A stretch of DNA of 64,000 bases, taken from positions 78,660 through 142,659 of the forward strand of contig NZ_JH621254.1 in the NCBI RefSeq assembly GCF_000255455.1, given 5' to 3'. This DNA is from Aquimarina agarilytica ZC1 (GTDB lineage: Bacteria; Bacteroidota; Bacteroidia; Flavobacteriales; Flavobacteriaceae). This document shows positions 49,927 through 59,188 of the stretch, one piece after another (the stretch's first letter is position 1; the number at the start of each line of letters is the position of its first letter). A model generated the notes under the pieces. That model worked only from the letters and a program-made list of their open reading frames with translations, searched no databases and was not told the DNA's origin. The position numbers and the translations under genes were made by a program.

Positions 49927-49960
49927 TTGTAATTCTGTCTTACAACAGAATTACAATTAA
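49923..49960. terminator. Bidirectional terminator between the RsmI-like and lysozyme-like genes
   Basis: A perfect 16-bp stem (49923-49938 with 49945-49960) with a 6-nt loop. It overlaps both stop codons of the convergent genes. It is AT-rich and without a long T-run, so strength is uncertain. Confidence 0.7.
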
Positions 49961-50622
49961 ATTCTTCCAACTAAATCTACTTTAGCTTTTTTATTTACAG
50001 GAATATCAGAAATGTCATAAGATTTAAACTTATCCATATATTCTACAATCGAAGTACCAAAACCATCCTGAAAGGCTATTTTTCCGCCACTGCGTAAAAA
50101 CTTTTTTACTGAACCAGGACCGCCTAAATGAGCTGCTGCTAAAATACCAGATTCTGTAACAACCACACCTCCAATATTCTTACCAACAAAACGTTTGATA
50201 TCTCGTCTTAGTACCCATTTATTTCTAGACACATTAGCTTTAAATGCTTTTTCCTGTAATGCAGGTGAGCTTAAAAATAAATTAGTATCATGTACACCTA
50301 CTAAAGCTAAGGTACCTTTTCCAAACTGGTATTTACCCATATAGCCAAACTTATTAACTATACCATACCTTCCTTGAGACTCTTTAAAGGCCAACGCCTC
50401 TTTAAAGCCTAAAAAATCATTTTTAAGAAAAAGTTGGTAATTTACATCTTTTAAATTCGAAAGCTGCTCACTCGAAGGGTATTCATAGCACAATTCTTCA
50501 ACCGAATGTGAACTATCAAAGTTTTTTGAAATTTTTAAAAGATCAATCGCACGCCATTGACCTATAAGACCAATAACTAGCGGTAATACAGAAACACGAA
50601 ATACTTCGTTGGTTCTGACCAT
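49957..50622 (-). CDS. Lysozyme-like / peptidoglycan lytic transglycosylase-type protein
   Basis: A 221-residue protein with an N-terminal hydrophobic anchor (VSVLPLVIGLIG) and a lysozyme-like domain. FKESQGRYGIVNKFGYMGKYQFG has the catalytic Glu and substrate-cleft residues, and GILAAAHLGGPGSVKKFL is the second half of the fold. It is predicted to act on or bind peptidoglycan in the periplasm. No known named homologue is claimed. Confidence 0.72.
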   Translation of the reverse strand: MVRTNEVFRVSVLPLVIGLIGQWRAIDLLKISKNFDSSHSVEELCYEYPSSEQLSNLKDVNYQLFLKNDFLGFKEALAFKESQGRYGIVNKFGYMGKYQFGKGTLALVGVHDTNLFLSSPALQEKAFKANVSRNKWVLRRDIKRFVGKNIGGVVVTESGILAAAHLGGPGSVKKFLRSGGKIAFQDGFGTSIVEYMDKFKSYDISDIPVNKKAKVDLVGRI

Positions 50623-50647
50623 ATACTATCATTTCTGTTTAGCGAGG

Positions 50648-50655
50648 CAAATTTA
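50648..50655 (-). promoter_or_regulatory. Candidate -7 box for the lysozyme-like gene
   Basis: The minus strand reads TAAATTTG (TAnnTTTG), 25 bp before the ATG, giving a leader of about 20 nt. Confidence 0.4.
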
Positions 50656-50770
50656 CAAATCATTTTTATTTGTAGGAAAAATACGCACAAAAATTATAAG
50701 ATTCCTATTTATTTAACCTCTGTTTTACAATTTGATAATAAAAACGATAAAAAGAATAACATATTACATA

Positions 50771-51814
50771 CTAACGTTTAATTCCTTTACTATTCACCCA
50801 TTTATGATATTTGGAACTATAATTATTATGCTGTCTCAAACTTTTAGAAAACTTATGGAATCCAAAGTTTTCTACATCAGCTACAAAATAAAAGTAATCA
50901 TGTTTTTCATAATTCAAAACAGCATCAACTGCAGAAATATCTGGCATAGCTATAGGCCCTGGAGGTAATCCTTTATATTTATATGTATTATAAGGATGTT
51001 CTAATTTTAAGTCCTTTCGCAATACTCTTTTAATTACTCTATCCCACTTATTTTCTGATTTTTTTAAAGCGTAAATTACTGTAGGATCGGCGTCCAATTT
51101 CATTCCTAACTTTAAACGATTCATATACACACCAGCAACTCTAGGACGTTCTTTAATTTTAACGGTTTCCTTATGTACTATGGATGCTAATGCAACTACT
51201 TCTTTAGGTTTTAATCCAATAGCTTCTGCTTTCCCTTTTCGTTTATCATTCCAAAAGTAACCATATTCTTTCCACATTTTATCTCGAAATGCTTCTGCAG
51301 AAATATTCCAAAATACTTGGTAACTATTAGGAACATACATTGAAATTGCCGTGTTTAAATTAAAGCCATGCTCCTTTAAAAATTTCTCATCCTTAAATAC
51401 TTGTAATAAAGCTAGACTATCCAATTCAATTTGCTCTGCTACTCTTCCTGCTAAATTTTCTAAGCGTTCTTGATTATTAAAACTTACCTTAACAGGTATG
51501 TTTCTACTTCTTAAATTAGTAATTAATTCATTATTGTTGCTCCCTTTTATTAACACGTATTTTCCAGGCTTCACCCTTGTGGCATATCCTTTCTTTTTAG
51601 CTAACCATTCAAAAGATTTCACATCTCTTAAATAAGGAGTTAATTTTGTTACCACATCATTAAATGTAGTCCCTGTTGGAATCAACACCTCCTTTGTAAC
51701 TTCATCAAAATTAGTATTCGAATCAAAAATTTTATTATAAATAGTATAAGAGAAAATACTTCCGACAATTAATGTAATAGCTACAATAAGTAATAGTATC
51801 TTTTTAATGTACAT
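50771..51814 (-). CDS. mltG: Endolytic murein transglycosylase MltG
   Basis: Membrane-anchored lytic transglycosylase that cuts nascent glycan strands. A single N-terminal membrane helix precedes the LysM-like and YceG domains. The catalytic Glu lies in ALASIVHKETVK, and KLDADPTVIYAL, PYNTYKYKGLPPGPIAMP are typical. It has 347 residues. It overlaps the upstream acetyltransferase gene by 11 bp. Confidence 0.93.
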   Translation of the reverse strand: MYIKKILLLIVAITLIVGSIFSYTIYNKIFDSNTNFDEVTKEVLIPTGTTFNDVVTKLTPYLRDVKSFEWLAKKKGYATRVKPGKYVLIKGSNNNELITNLRSRNIPVKVSFNNQERLENLAGRVAEQIELDSLALLQVFKDEKFLKEHGFNLNTAISMYVPNSYQVFWNISAEAFRDKMWKEYGYFWNDKRKGKAEAIGLKPKEVVALASIVHKETVKIKERPRVAGVYMNRLKLGMKLDADPTVIYALKKSENKWDRVIKRVLRKDLKLEHPYNTYKYKGLPPGPIAMPDISAVDAVLNYEKHDYFYFVADVENFGFHKFSKSLRQHNNYSSKYHKWVNSKGIKR

Positions 51815-52331
51815 AAATCAATTGGTATAAATTTTCATTTTTAAATTCTCCATTCACTAAAGTCCAGTCTTTACGTTGTCCAACAAACTTAAAGCCTGTT
51901 TTTAAAAACAATTCTTGACTTATTTTATTGTCTTCAGAAATGGATGCGTATAGTTGATGTAAATGTAAATGAGTCTTTCCATATTTGATCAGTAGATTTA
52001 AGGCCTCTTTTCCATAACCTTTTCCTCTGTCTTCGGTATCTAAAATAAGAATCCCAACTCCCGAACGCCTGTGCGTAGGATTAAAATCATACAAATCAAT
52101 TAAACCTATAATTTCATCCTTATTAGTACAAATAGCTAAACGCAACTGTTTAGCCTCGTAAATATCTAAATGTGCATTTTCAAGATACTGTTTTATCAAA
52201 AAACGAGAATAAGGAGTTTGCGTAGCACTCACCTCCCATACACGCTCATCATTTTCTACTTTGTAAATAAACTCTAAATCCTCAGGTTCTAAAGCTCTCA
52301 AATAAATTTGTATCCCTTTTAACGTGACCAT
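51804..52331 (-). CDS. GNAT-family N-acetyltransferase (RimJ/SpeG-like)
   Basis: A 175-residue GNAT protein. LRALEPEDLEFIYKVEND begins the fold, RGKGYGKEALNLLIKYG is the acetyl-CoA loop, and NKISQELFLKTGFKFVGQ ends it. The best fit is the RimJ/spermidine acetyltransferase group. Overlaps mltG and dapF by 11 and 13 bp, forming a tight dapF-GNAT-mltG operon. The acceptor is unknown. Confidence 0.87.
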   Translation of the reverse strand: MVTLKGIQIYLRALEPEDLEFIYKVENDERVWEVSATQTPYSRFLIKQYLENAHLDIYEAKQLRLAICTNKDEIIGLIDLYDFNPTHRRSGVGILILDTEDRGKGYGKEALNLLIKYGKTHLHLHQLYASISEDNKISQELFLKTGFKFVGQRKDWTLVNGEFKNENLYQLIYVH

Positions 52332-53110
52332 GTTATTGTACCTTTAAAAACTAGTTTTGCAGGCCCTTGTAAATAAACATTTTCATAACCGGCGTCTGTT
52401 TTAGTAAAACTTATCGTTAGTTTACCTCCTGGAGTTTCAATATTTATTTTTTCGGCAGCAGTTTTATTTGCGGTATGCATTGCTATAGCTACAGCTGTTA
52501 CTCCTGTACCACATGATAATGTCTCACCCTCTACTCCACGCTCATAGGTACGTACCGAAAAAGAATCATCATTAATTTGTTCTACAAAATTCACATTAGT
52601 TCCTTCTTCAAAATAAGGAGCACCGCTACGAATATTTCTACCTTGAGTAAACACATCAAAATCGGATAATTTTTGAACCTCTTGAACATGATGAGGAGAT
52701 CCTGTATCTAAAAACCAGTGATCACCGGGAGCATTTATAGTAGATACATTTTGCATTCCTAATTTAACCAAGTCTCCGGATATAGTGGCATCATGCGGAC
52801 CATCAATAGCAGTAAAATTAGCGGTATCACTCACTATCCCTAATTGCTTGGCAAATGCAACTAGACAACGTCCTCCATTACCACACATAGTACTCTCATT
52901 ACCATCTGCATTAAAATATACCATAGTAAAATCATCACCTGAAACACTTGGTTCTTCCAAAAACATACAACCATCGCCCCCAATCCCAAACTTACGATCG
53001 CACAAATGAGCTATTAAGTCTGTATCTGTTTTTGATAAAAGTTTGGAACGATTATCAATAATCACAAAATCATTACCTGTTCCTTGATATTTATAAAAAG
53101 TAATCTCCAT
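52319..53110 (-). CDS. dapF: Diaminopimelate epimerase
   Basis: Interconverts LL- and meso-diaminopimelate for lysine and peptidoglycan synthesis, without cofactor. Catalytic cysteines are C76 (MCGNGGRC) and C200 (LSCGTGVTAVA). It has 263 residues, normal for the family. It leads the dapF-GNAT-mltG operon. Confidence 0.95.
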   Translation of the reverse strand: MEITFYKYQGTGNDFVIIDNRSKLLSKTDTDLIAHLCDRKFGIGGDGCMFLEEPSVSGDDFTMVYFNADGNESTMCGNGGRCLVAFAKQLGIVSDTANFTAIDGPHDATISGDLVKLGMQNVSTINAPGDHWFLDTGSPHHVQEVQKLSDFDVFTQGRNIRSGAPYFEEGTNVNFVEQINDDSFSVRTYERGVEGETLSCGTGVTAVAIAMHTANKTAAEKINIETPGGKLTISFTKTDAGYENVYLQGPAKLVFKGTITWSR

Positions 53111-53440
53111 TAGTTATTTTTTCGACTTACAAAGGTATAGGAATTCTAATTGTTTACGACTAATCATCACATAAATTATTACATAAACAGCATACTCTTT
53201 TAGTATCTATTTGCAACACTTTTTAATTTGAAGCGTACTATTTATAGAACTTTAAATACTAAAACTAACCAGTTAATAGATTTGGTTTTTATTAATTAAT
53301 GACATATTTACATAAAAAATAAGCTATTACAGTCTAAATAATGACAAATTGAGTGTTTTTCACAACTAAAATAACTCGTTTAAAATTTGGTATTGTCTTT
53401 GTTTAAACTTAACAATAGTATCATAATTAAATTTTTGACT
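53111..53440. promoter_or_regulatory. Divergent promoter region dapF / degP
   Basis: AT-rich. TACCTTTG on the minus strand (53137-53130) fits the dapF -7 box with a leader of about 15 nt. TAGATTTG on the plus strand (53277-53284) fits a degP promoter with a leader of about 150 nt. No other element was recognised. Confidence 0.4.
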
Positions 53441-54868
53441 ATGAAAAAAATTGCATCACTACTTTTAGTAGGCATTATAGGTGGAGCTGTAGCTCTGGGA
53501 ACTCAAAAAATTATAGATTATAACGAATCTAAAAATGATGATTCAACCAATGTCTCATATACATCACCAATACCTACTCCAAAATTACATACTACAAGTA
53601 TGCCTAATTACAACACAGCATCAAATGCCTCATTAAATATTGACTTTACTGTTGCTGCCGAAGAAACTGTAAATGCTGTAGTACACGTAAAAAATGTATC
53701 AACTTATCGTAGACCTAGAAATTATATGGATTATTTACGTAATGGAGGCAAATTAGAAAAAGCTATTGTTGGTGCTGGGTCTGGAGTAATTATTACCGAA
53801 GATGGTTATATTGTAACAAATAACCACGTAATTAAAGGAGCTAGTGAAGTCCGTGTCACTCTAAATAACAACAAGTCCTATGAAGCAAAAATTATAGGAT
53901 CTGACCCTAATGCGGATATCGCACTACTAAAAATAGTTTCTGACGAAAAGTTTGATTATATCCCTTTTGGAAATTCTGACAATACTAAAATTGGTGAATG
54001 GGTTTTAGCAGTGGGTAATCCATTTAATTTAACCTCTACCGTTACCGCTGGAATCATTAGTGCTAAAGCACGTGATTTAGATGAAAATGATCGAAACATG
54101 CAATCCTTTATTCAAACGGATGCTGCCATAAATCCAGGAAATAGTGGTGGTGCATTGGTGAATACCAAAGGAGAGTTGATCGGTATTAATACAGCCATTA
54201 CATCACAAACAGGTAGTTACGTGGGCTATGCTTTTGCTGTTCCTTCCAATAATGCCAGGAAAATTGTTGAAGATATTTTAGAGTATGGAGATGTTCAAAA
54301 AGCTATTTTGGGAATATCTGGAGGCACCTTTAGTCAAAATGCCGCTAAGGAATTAGGGATTAGTTATTCACAAGGGGTGTTTGTGTCTAGCATAAGTAAA
54401 AATAGTGGCGCAGAAAAAAGTGGTATTAAAAAAGGCGATATCATTAAAAAAATTGACGGTTATGCTATTAGAAAATTTTCGGATTTGACAGGCTACATTA
54501 ATAGTAAAAGACCAAATGATGTACTTAATGTAAGTGTATTAAGAAATGACAAATTAATAGATATTCCCGTTACATTAAGTTTGTATGAAAGTTACCAATT
54601 AAAAGATTTAGGAATTGAGGTGATAAATGCCACCGAAAGTGATTTAGCACAATTTGGAGCCAAACATGGAGTAAAAATTAATCAAGTATTAAGCAATACT
54701 ATGAAACGCTATGGTTTAGAAGGCTATATTATAACTGAAATAGATAATACTCCTGTAAACAGTGTAGGAGACGTTAAAAAAATACTACAGTCCAAAGCTG
54801 AAAATGAAGATATTATGGTAAGCTTTTTGGACCGATATGGAGAAAAGAAACATTTTGTATTTAACTAA
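53441..54868 (+). CDS. degP: Periplasmic serine protease DegP/HtrA-type
   Basis: Protease and chaperone for misfolded envelope proteins. From the ATG at 53441 (MKKIASLLLVGIIGGAVALG) a membrane-anchor or signal segment is followed by the trypsin-like domain with triad H129 (TNNHVIKG), D159 (ADIALLKI) and S235 (NPGNSGGAL). Two PDZ domains follow. It has 475 residues. The frame is open further upstream to 53387, but this start gives a proper signal. Confidence 0.93.
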   Translation: MKKIASLLLVGIIGGAVALGTQKIIDYNESKNDDSTNVSYTSPIPTPKLHTTSMPNYNTASNASLNIDFTVAAEETVNAVVHVKNVSTYRRPRNYMDYLRNGGKLEKAIVGAGSGVIITEDGYIVTNNHVIKGASEVRVTLNNNKSYEAKIIGSDPNADIALLKIVSDEKFDYIPFGNSDNTKIGEWVLAVGNPFNLTSTVTAGIISAKARDLDENDRNMQSFIQTDAAINPGNSGGALVNTKGELIGINTAITSQTGSYVGYAFAVPSNNARKIVEDILEYGDVQKAILGISGGTFSQNAAKELGISYSQGVFVSSISKNSGAEKSGIKKGDIIKKIDGYAIRKFSDLTGYINSKRPNDVLNVSVLRNDKLIDIPVTLSLYESYQLKDLGIEVINATESDLAQFGAKHGVKINQVLSNTMKRYGLEGYIITEIDNTPVNSVGDVKKILQSKAENEDIMVSFLDRYGEKKHFVFN

Positions 54869-54984
54869 ACCAAACTTAGTTTTTAAAACTAAATATATGA
54901 GTTAAAAATTGCAAATAACTCTCTTTATGCAAAGGGAAAGTGATGAATTCTAATTAATAATTACATAACAAGTTCATCATGTTA

Positions 54985-54992
54985 TATATTTG
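54985..54992 (+). promoter_or_regulatory. -7 box just upstream of a terminator-like hairpin
   Basis: TATATTTG matches TAnnTTTG. Transcription would start near 54997, a few bases before the hairpin at 55003. Confidence 0.4.
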
Positions 54993-55002
54993 CAATTACA
55001 AT

Positions 55003-55045
55003 GAAAAGCTAATAGTGTTTTAATACTGTTAGCTTTCGTTTTTTA
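55003..55045 (+). terminator. Terminator or attenuator between degP and the pseudouridine synthase gene
   Basis: Arms at 55003-55018 and 55023-55037 pair with wobbles over about 15 bp and are followed by TTTTTT. It may end degP transcription, or attenuate a promoter at 54985. Confidence 0.65.
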
Positions 55046-55066
55046 TAATTAATAATTACATTTCTT

Positions 55067-55759
55067 TTGAAAACTCACTCCACACTAGATAACCTTAACG
55101 TTTTATACGAAGATAATCACATCATTGCCATAAATAAACGTGCTGGAGACATAGTACAAGGTGATCAAACGGGTGATGTTCCTTTAAGCGAAATTGTAAA
55201 ACAATACATTGCTAAAAAATACAATAAACCTGGTGCCGTTTTTTTAGGGGTTGTACATCGGCTAGACCGCCCCACTACTGGTGTTATTATTTTTGCTCGA
55301 ACAAGTAAAGCCTTGACGCGTTTAAACAAAGCTTTTGCTGAAAAAGCAACTCAAAAAAAATATTGGGCTATTGTAAGTCCTGCGCCACCTAAGCAAGAAG
55401 ATCAACTTATTCACTATTTAAAGAGAAATCCTAAGCAGAATAAATCATATGCACACAATAAAGAAGTTCCTGAATCAAAAAAAGCTAGTTTACATTATTT
55501 TATATTAAAAAAACTAGATAATTTTTCTTTACTAGAAATTGAATTGCACACAGGTCGTCATCATCAAATAAGAGCACAACTTAACAAAATTGGTTGTTCC
55601 ATTAAAGGAGATCTTAAATATGATGCCAAACGGAGCAACCCTAATGGTGGCATACATTTGCATGCTCGGGAATTAGCTTTTATACACCCTGTAAAAAAGG
55701 AACCTATAAAAATCACTGCCCCCACTCCTAAGGATGCAGTTTGGGATGCTTGTAAATAG
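55067..55759 (+). CDS. RluA-family pseudouridine synthase
   Basis: A 230-residue protein with the RluA motif HRLDRPTTGVIIFARTSKALTRL (catalytic Asp in HRLD), the GRHHQIRAQL ending motif and HLHARELAF. The start is TTG at 55067. There is no S4 domain, which is usual for the short RluA subgroup. The target (23S rRNA or tRNA) is not determinable. It is convergent with the next gene. Confidence 0.9.
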   Translation: MKTHSTLDNLNVLYEDNHIIAINKRAGDIVQGDQTGDVPLSEIVKQYIAKKYNKPGAVFLGVVHRLDRPTTGVIIFARTSKALTRLNKAFAEKATQKKYWAIVSPAPPKQEDQLIHYLKRNPKQNKSYAHNKEVPESKKASLHYFILKKLDNFSLLEIELHTGRHHQIRAQLNKIGCSIKGDLKYDAKRSNPNGGIHLHARELAFIHPVKKEPIKITAPTPKDAVWDACK

Positions 55760-55779
55760 ATAAATAAATACACATTTTA

Positions 55780-57324
55780 TTAACGTATCTTTAATTGTGC
55801 TTTTTCTCTAATTATATCACCTATAGGTCGATCTTCAATGTTACTTTGCAACCACGAAAGAATATCTAAGTATAAAAACGCACGCTTTTCATAGGGATGG
55901 TCTTCATACTTTTTTAATCGATCATATAATTTTTTAAACTCCTCTTTAATTTTTAAGGGATTTACGTTTTCTAAATTCCTTAAAAACTTAATCATTTCCT
56001 TTTGAACTGCATATAAGTCATCCATTTTTATTAAAAACTTATAGGTGTTGTGTAACTGTGTATCCAAATGCAAATCCATTCGAGCTTCATAATGTGCAAT
56101 CAAACTTAAAACCCTTGAAAAGCATAATAAATCCTCACGCATTTTCAATGATTTATTATTTATTATTTTATTCAAATATTCAATACACATCTCATGGTTT
56201 TCCATACCAAAATAGAGACAAGCAATTTTATAATAAAAGACCATAATGTGGTGACCATCAATATGATTTTTATAATGTTCTAAACCATCTAAAATCTCCG
56301 AAATTAATGATAAACCTTCGTTAAAAGTACCTTCACTAAAATGTAAATTTAACTTATTGGTATTTATATATAAAAAACTTAAGGCCAATGTATTCTCATG
56401 CTGTGGAAAACCATCCGAATGCACCATTTTTTCCAACCTATTCAGTTTTAACTTAAGCTTTTCACTATCCTTAATTAAAAACAAGGACTCCATAAGGTAA
56501 TTATTCCCTTTTAAAAAGAATACTGGATTTACAGCTATCATTTTAGGTTCTTCAAAAAATAAATCCACCCATTTTTTAGAGTACTTATAGCAAGCTAAAA
56601 AATCCTGAGTCATAAAACTATACCATAAATGAGCTTTATAAAGCCAAAGTTTTTCTCTAAAACCTAATAATTCCCAATCATAATCGGGTAACCTCCCTTG
56701 GAAATACGTTCTTAAAAACTCATGCTCTTTATCATTTTTAACATAACCCGTTTTTAACATTAATCCATAAAGTTGTAATGACAAATTGGATAACCTACTT
56801 GCTATCACATTTTTCATACTCAACCTTTTAGCTTGAATAGCTAATTCATCAGCTCTGGATGAAATACTGCGTGTGATATATTGTGTTTCTATTATTTTTT
56901 CAAATTCAACAATTTCATAGGCTAAATTGTTTTCTTCATTATCAATAGCAGAAATTTTAGCTTTGTCTAAAATCTTTAAACTTTGCTTATATAATCCTTT
57001 GTGATATAAAATTGTAGCAAAATCCAATTGTTCCCTAATTTTCATTCTCAAATTTCGATGAACAGGGTTTAAACGTAAGCTTATTAAAATTTGTTTATAC
57101 AAATGAGCCTTTAAGTTGGATAATTGCTGTTTGGTAACAATACCTTTAGCTATTACTTGAGCTTCATCAAGCTTTTCAGATTTATCTAAATAGTTGAATA
57201 AATTTAAAAACTTGGAATCATTATTACCTCCTAAACGACCAACATATACTTTAAATTGGCGCTTTTCGGACTTGGTTAATGATTTAACCAGTACAAATAA
57301 TGGATCTTTTACTTCATTAGTCAT
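55780..57324 (-). CDS. Conserved hypothetical helical repeat protein
   Basis: A 514-residue, mostly alpha-helical protein with TPR-like helix pairs such as YKQSLKILDKAKISAIDNEENNLAYEIVEFEKII and a start LVKSLTKSEKRQFKVYVGRLGG. No signal peptide or membrane helix, so it is cytoplasmic. I recognise no function, though similar proteins are widespread in Flavobacteria. It is divergent from leuA. Confidence 0.7.
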   Translation of the reverse strand: MTNEVKDPLFVLVKSLTKSEKRQFKVYVGRLGGNNDSKFLNLFNYLDKSEKLDEAQVIAKGIVTKQQLSNLKAHLYKQILISLRLNPVHRNLRMKIREQLDFATILYHKGLYKQSLKILDKAKISAIDNEENNLAYEIVEFEKIIETQYITRSISSRADELAIQAKRLSMKNVIASRLSNLSLQLYGLMLKTGYVKNDKEHEFLRTYFQGRLPDYDWELLGFREKLWLYKAHLWYSFMTQDFLACYKYSKKWVDLFFEEPKMIAVNPVFFLKGNNYLMESLFLIKDSEKLKLKLNRLEKMVHSDGFPQHENTLALSFLYINTNKLNLHFSEGTFNEGLSLISEILDGLEHYKNHIDGHHIMVFYYKIACLYFGMENHEMCIEYLNKIINNKSLKMREDLLCFSRVLSLIAHYEARMDLHLDTQLHNTYKFLIKMDDLYAVQKEMIKFLRNLENVNPLKIKEEFKKLYDRLKKYEDHPYEKRAFLYLDILSWLQSNIEDRPIGDIIREKAQLKIR

Positions 57325-57404
57325 TGTAAGAAAACAAGAGTTAATCCCTTTTAAAATAAGGGTTCAAGGTAATTATTAAAACATTTACCGTTGTAAGTGT
57401 TTTG

Positions 57405-57421
57405 CAAAAATAGCAAACATA
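57405..57421 (-). promoter_or_regulatory. Two candidate -7 boxes for the helical repeat gene
   Basis: Minus-strand TATTTTTG (57412-57405) and TATGTTTG (57421-57414) both match TAnnTTTG in the divergent region with leuA. Leaders would be about 75-85 nt. Confidence 0.35.
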
Positions 57422-57436
57422 CCGTTTATAAAAATA

Positions 57437-57444
57437 TACATTTG
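57437..57444 (+). promoter_or_regulatory. Candidate -7 box for leuA
   Basis: TACATTTG (TAnnTTTG), 27 bp before the leuA ATG. It gives a leader of about 20 nt. Confidence 0.45.
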
Positions 57445-57471
57445 ATATGAATGTTAAAAGCAAAATAACCG

Positions 57472-58632
57472 ATGAGTGACAATAAAGTTCAAATTTTTGA
57501 CACTACTCTAAGAGACGGAGAGCAAGTCCCAGGCTGTAAATTAAATACAGAACAAAAATTGATTATAGCCGAACGTCTTGATCTTTTAGGCGTTGATGTT
57601 ATTGAAGCTGGGTTTCCAGTATCAAGCCCTGGTGATTTTAATTCGGTTACCGAAATCACAAAAATTATACGTAATTCTACCGTATGTGGACTCACTAGAG
57701 CCGTTGAAAACGATATAAAAGTTGCTGCAGAAGCCTTAAAGTATGCTGTAAGACCTAGAATTCATACAGGTATTGGAACTTCGGAATCACATATAAAGCA
57801 TAAATTTAATACTACTCCAGAAAAAATTATAGAGCGTGGTGTTGCTGCTGTAAAATATGCAAAATCATTTGTTGAAGATGTAGAATTTTATGCAGAAGAT
57901 GCTGGTCGAACTGATAACGAATATTTAGCACGTGTTTGCGAAGCTATGGTTGCTGCTGGTGCTACGGTATTAAACATTCCAGATACCACTGGGTATTGTT
58001 TGCCTGAAGAATATGGAGCAAAAATTAAATATTTGCGTGAAAATGTAAAAGGAATCCATAACGTTACTTTATCATGTCACTGCCATAATGATTTAGGATT
58101 AGCTACAGCAAATTCAATTGCCGGAGTAGTTAATGGTGCTCGACAAATTGAATGTACTATAAATGGTATTGGTGAACGTGCTGGAAATACTGCTTTGGAA
58201 GAAGTAGTTATGATTTTAAAACAACACCCTTATTTAGATTTGCATACTGATATTAATACCAAATTATTATACAATACTAGTAAAATGGTTTCGGAAAATA
58301 TGGGAATGTTTGTACAACCTAACAAAGCTATTGTTGGTTCAAATGCTTTTGCTCACAGTTCGGGTATACATCAGGATGGAGTAATAAAAAACCGCGAAAC
58401 ATACGAAATAATTGACCCCGAAGAAGTTGGTGTAACCGAATCTGCAATTGTATTAACTGCACGTAGTGGAAGAGCTGCATTAGCATATCGTGCTAAAAAA
58501 GTAGGTTATGAACTTACTAAACTTCAATTAGATGATGTTTATAAAGAATTTTTAAATTACGCTGACCGTAAAAAAGAAGTTGTTGATCAAGACATTCACA
58601 AAATAATGGAAAGCTTTGATATCAAACCTTAA
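57472..58632 (+). CDS. leuA: 2-Isopropylmalate synthase (short form)
   Basis: Condenses acetyl-CoA with 2-ketoisovalerate to start leucine synthesis. The TIM-barrel motifs are [14 protein letters not shown] and [15 protein letters not shown] (metal His-X-His), and [15 protein letters not shown] is near the C-terminus. At 386 residues it lacks the C-terminal leucine-sensing regulatory domain, as usual in Bacteroidota. A terminator follows, so leuB is not in the same simple transcript. Confidence 0.94.
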   Translation: MSDNKVQIFDTTLRDGEQVPGCKLNTEQKLIIAERLDLLGVDVIEAGFPVSSPGDFNSVTEITKIIRNSTVCGLTRAVENDIKVAAEALKYAVRPRIHTGIGTSESHIKHKFNTTPEKIIERGVAAVKYAKSFVEDVEFYAEDAGRTDNEYLARVCEAMVAAGATVLNIPDTTGYCLPEEYGAKIKYLRENVKGIHNVTLSCHCHNDLGLATANSIAGVVNGARQIECTINGIGERAGNTALEEVVMILKQHPYLDLHTDINTKLLYNTSKMVSENMGMFVQPNKAIVGSNAFAHSSGIHQDGVIKNRETYEIIDPEEVGVTESAIVLTARSGRAALAYRAKKVGYELTKLQLDDVYKEFLNYADRKKEVVDQDIHKIMESFDIKP

Positions 58633-58673
58633 TAAACCATAACAAAATAACTGAATTAAACTTTCAGTAACCT

Positions 58674-58707
58674 AAAAGACCGATTTATAACATCGGTCTT
58701 TTTTTAT
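58674..58707 (+). terminator. Terminator after leuA
   Basis: 11-bp perfect stem (58674-58684 with 58692-58702), 7-nt loop, then T-run. It separates leuA from the decayed transposon and leuB. Confidence 0.88.
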
Positions 58708-58742
58708 GTTTAGAATGAAACTTAATAATTAGAGTAAATAAT

Positions 58743-59100
58743 CCTCGGGGCAAGCCCACGAGGCATTAAAATAATTTTAGCTGATTATCTTTTTTCAAAA
58801 CCTTATACTCTTCTTCAATCCCTTGATTTTTGACATATTTTGCAATCATCTGTTCTGTGCCATGTTGACCAACTGTATTAACAAAATACCCCTTGCCCCA
58901 AAATTCGCCTCCCCATAATTGTTTTTTCACCTCTGGGCAACGTCGAAAAACTTCCCGTGCTATCAAAATACTACTCTTCCATATTTAGCACTACTCACCA
59001 AATGATACAGCAAAACTGTAACATTATGACTCTTATGGATATATTTACTATTTTGGGACATCGAGTCACAAAATAGTAATAATTAACGAGGCAAGCCTCG
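58743..59100. mobile_element. IS200/IS605-type element remnant with subterminal hairpins (MITE-like)
   Basis: The ends are marked by similar imperfect palindromes: 58743-58763 (CCTCG/CGAGG stem with inner GGGC/GCCC) and 59087-59100 (CGAGGC-AA-GCCTCG). Between them lies a broken Y1 transposase gene. End hairpins of this kind are the TnpA recognition sites of IS200/IS605. The element is about 360 bp and cannot be autonomous. Confidence 0.75.
58766..59061 (-). pseudogene. Internally deleted IS200-family Y1 transposase (tnpA)
   Basis: Minus-strand reading from the ATG at 59061 gives an intact TnpA N-terminus (SQNSKYIHKSHNVTVLLYHL to KYGRVVF) that stops at 58963. From 58966 another frame continues with the C-terminus (IAREVFRRCPEVKKQLWGGEFWGKGYFVN and VKNQGIEEEYK). 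About 46 residues between, including the HUH histidine pair (usually DHVHFLV), are missing. The two fragments meet at an out-of-frame junction, so the enzyme is inactive. Confidence 0.85.
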
Positions 59101-59160
59101 AGGTATTAAACCTGATAGCGAATAAAACAATTAATTATTTTTTCTAAAAAGATTATATAC

Positions 59161-59168
59161 TACTTTTG
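59161..59168 (+). promoter_or_regulatory. Candidate -7 box for leuB
   Basis: TACTTTTG (TAnnTTTG), 20 bp before the leuB ATG and past the right end of the transposon remnant. It could let leuB be transcribed independently of leuA. Confidence 0.45.
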
Positions 59169-59188
59169 GATATATAATATGATTGATT

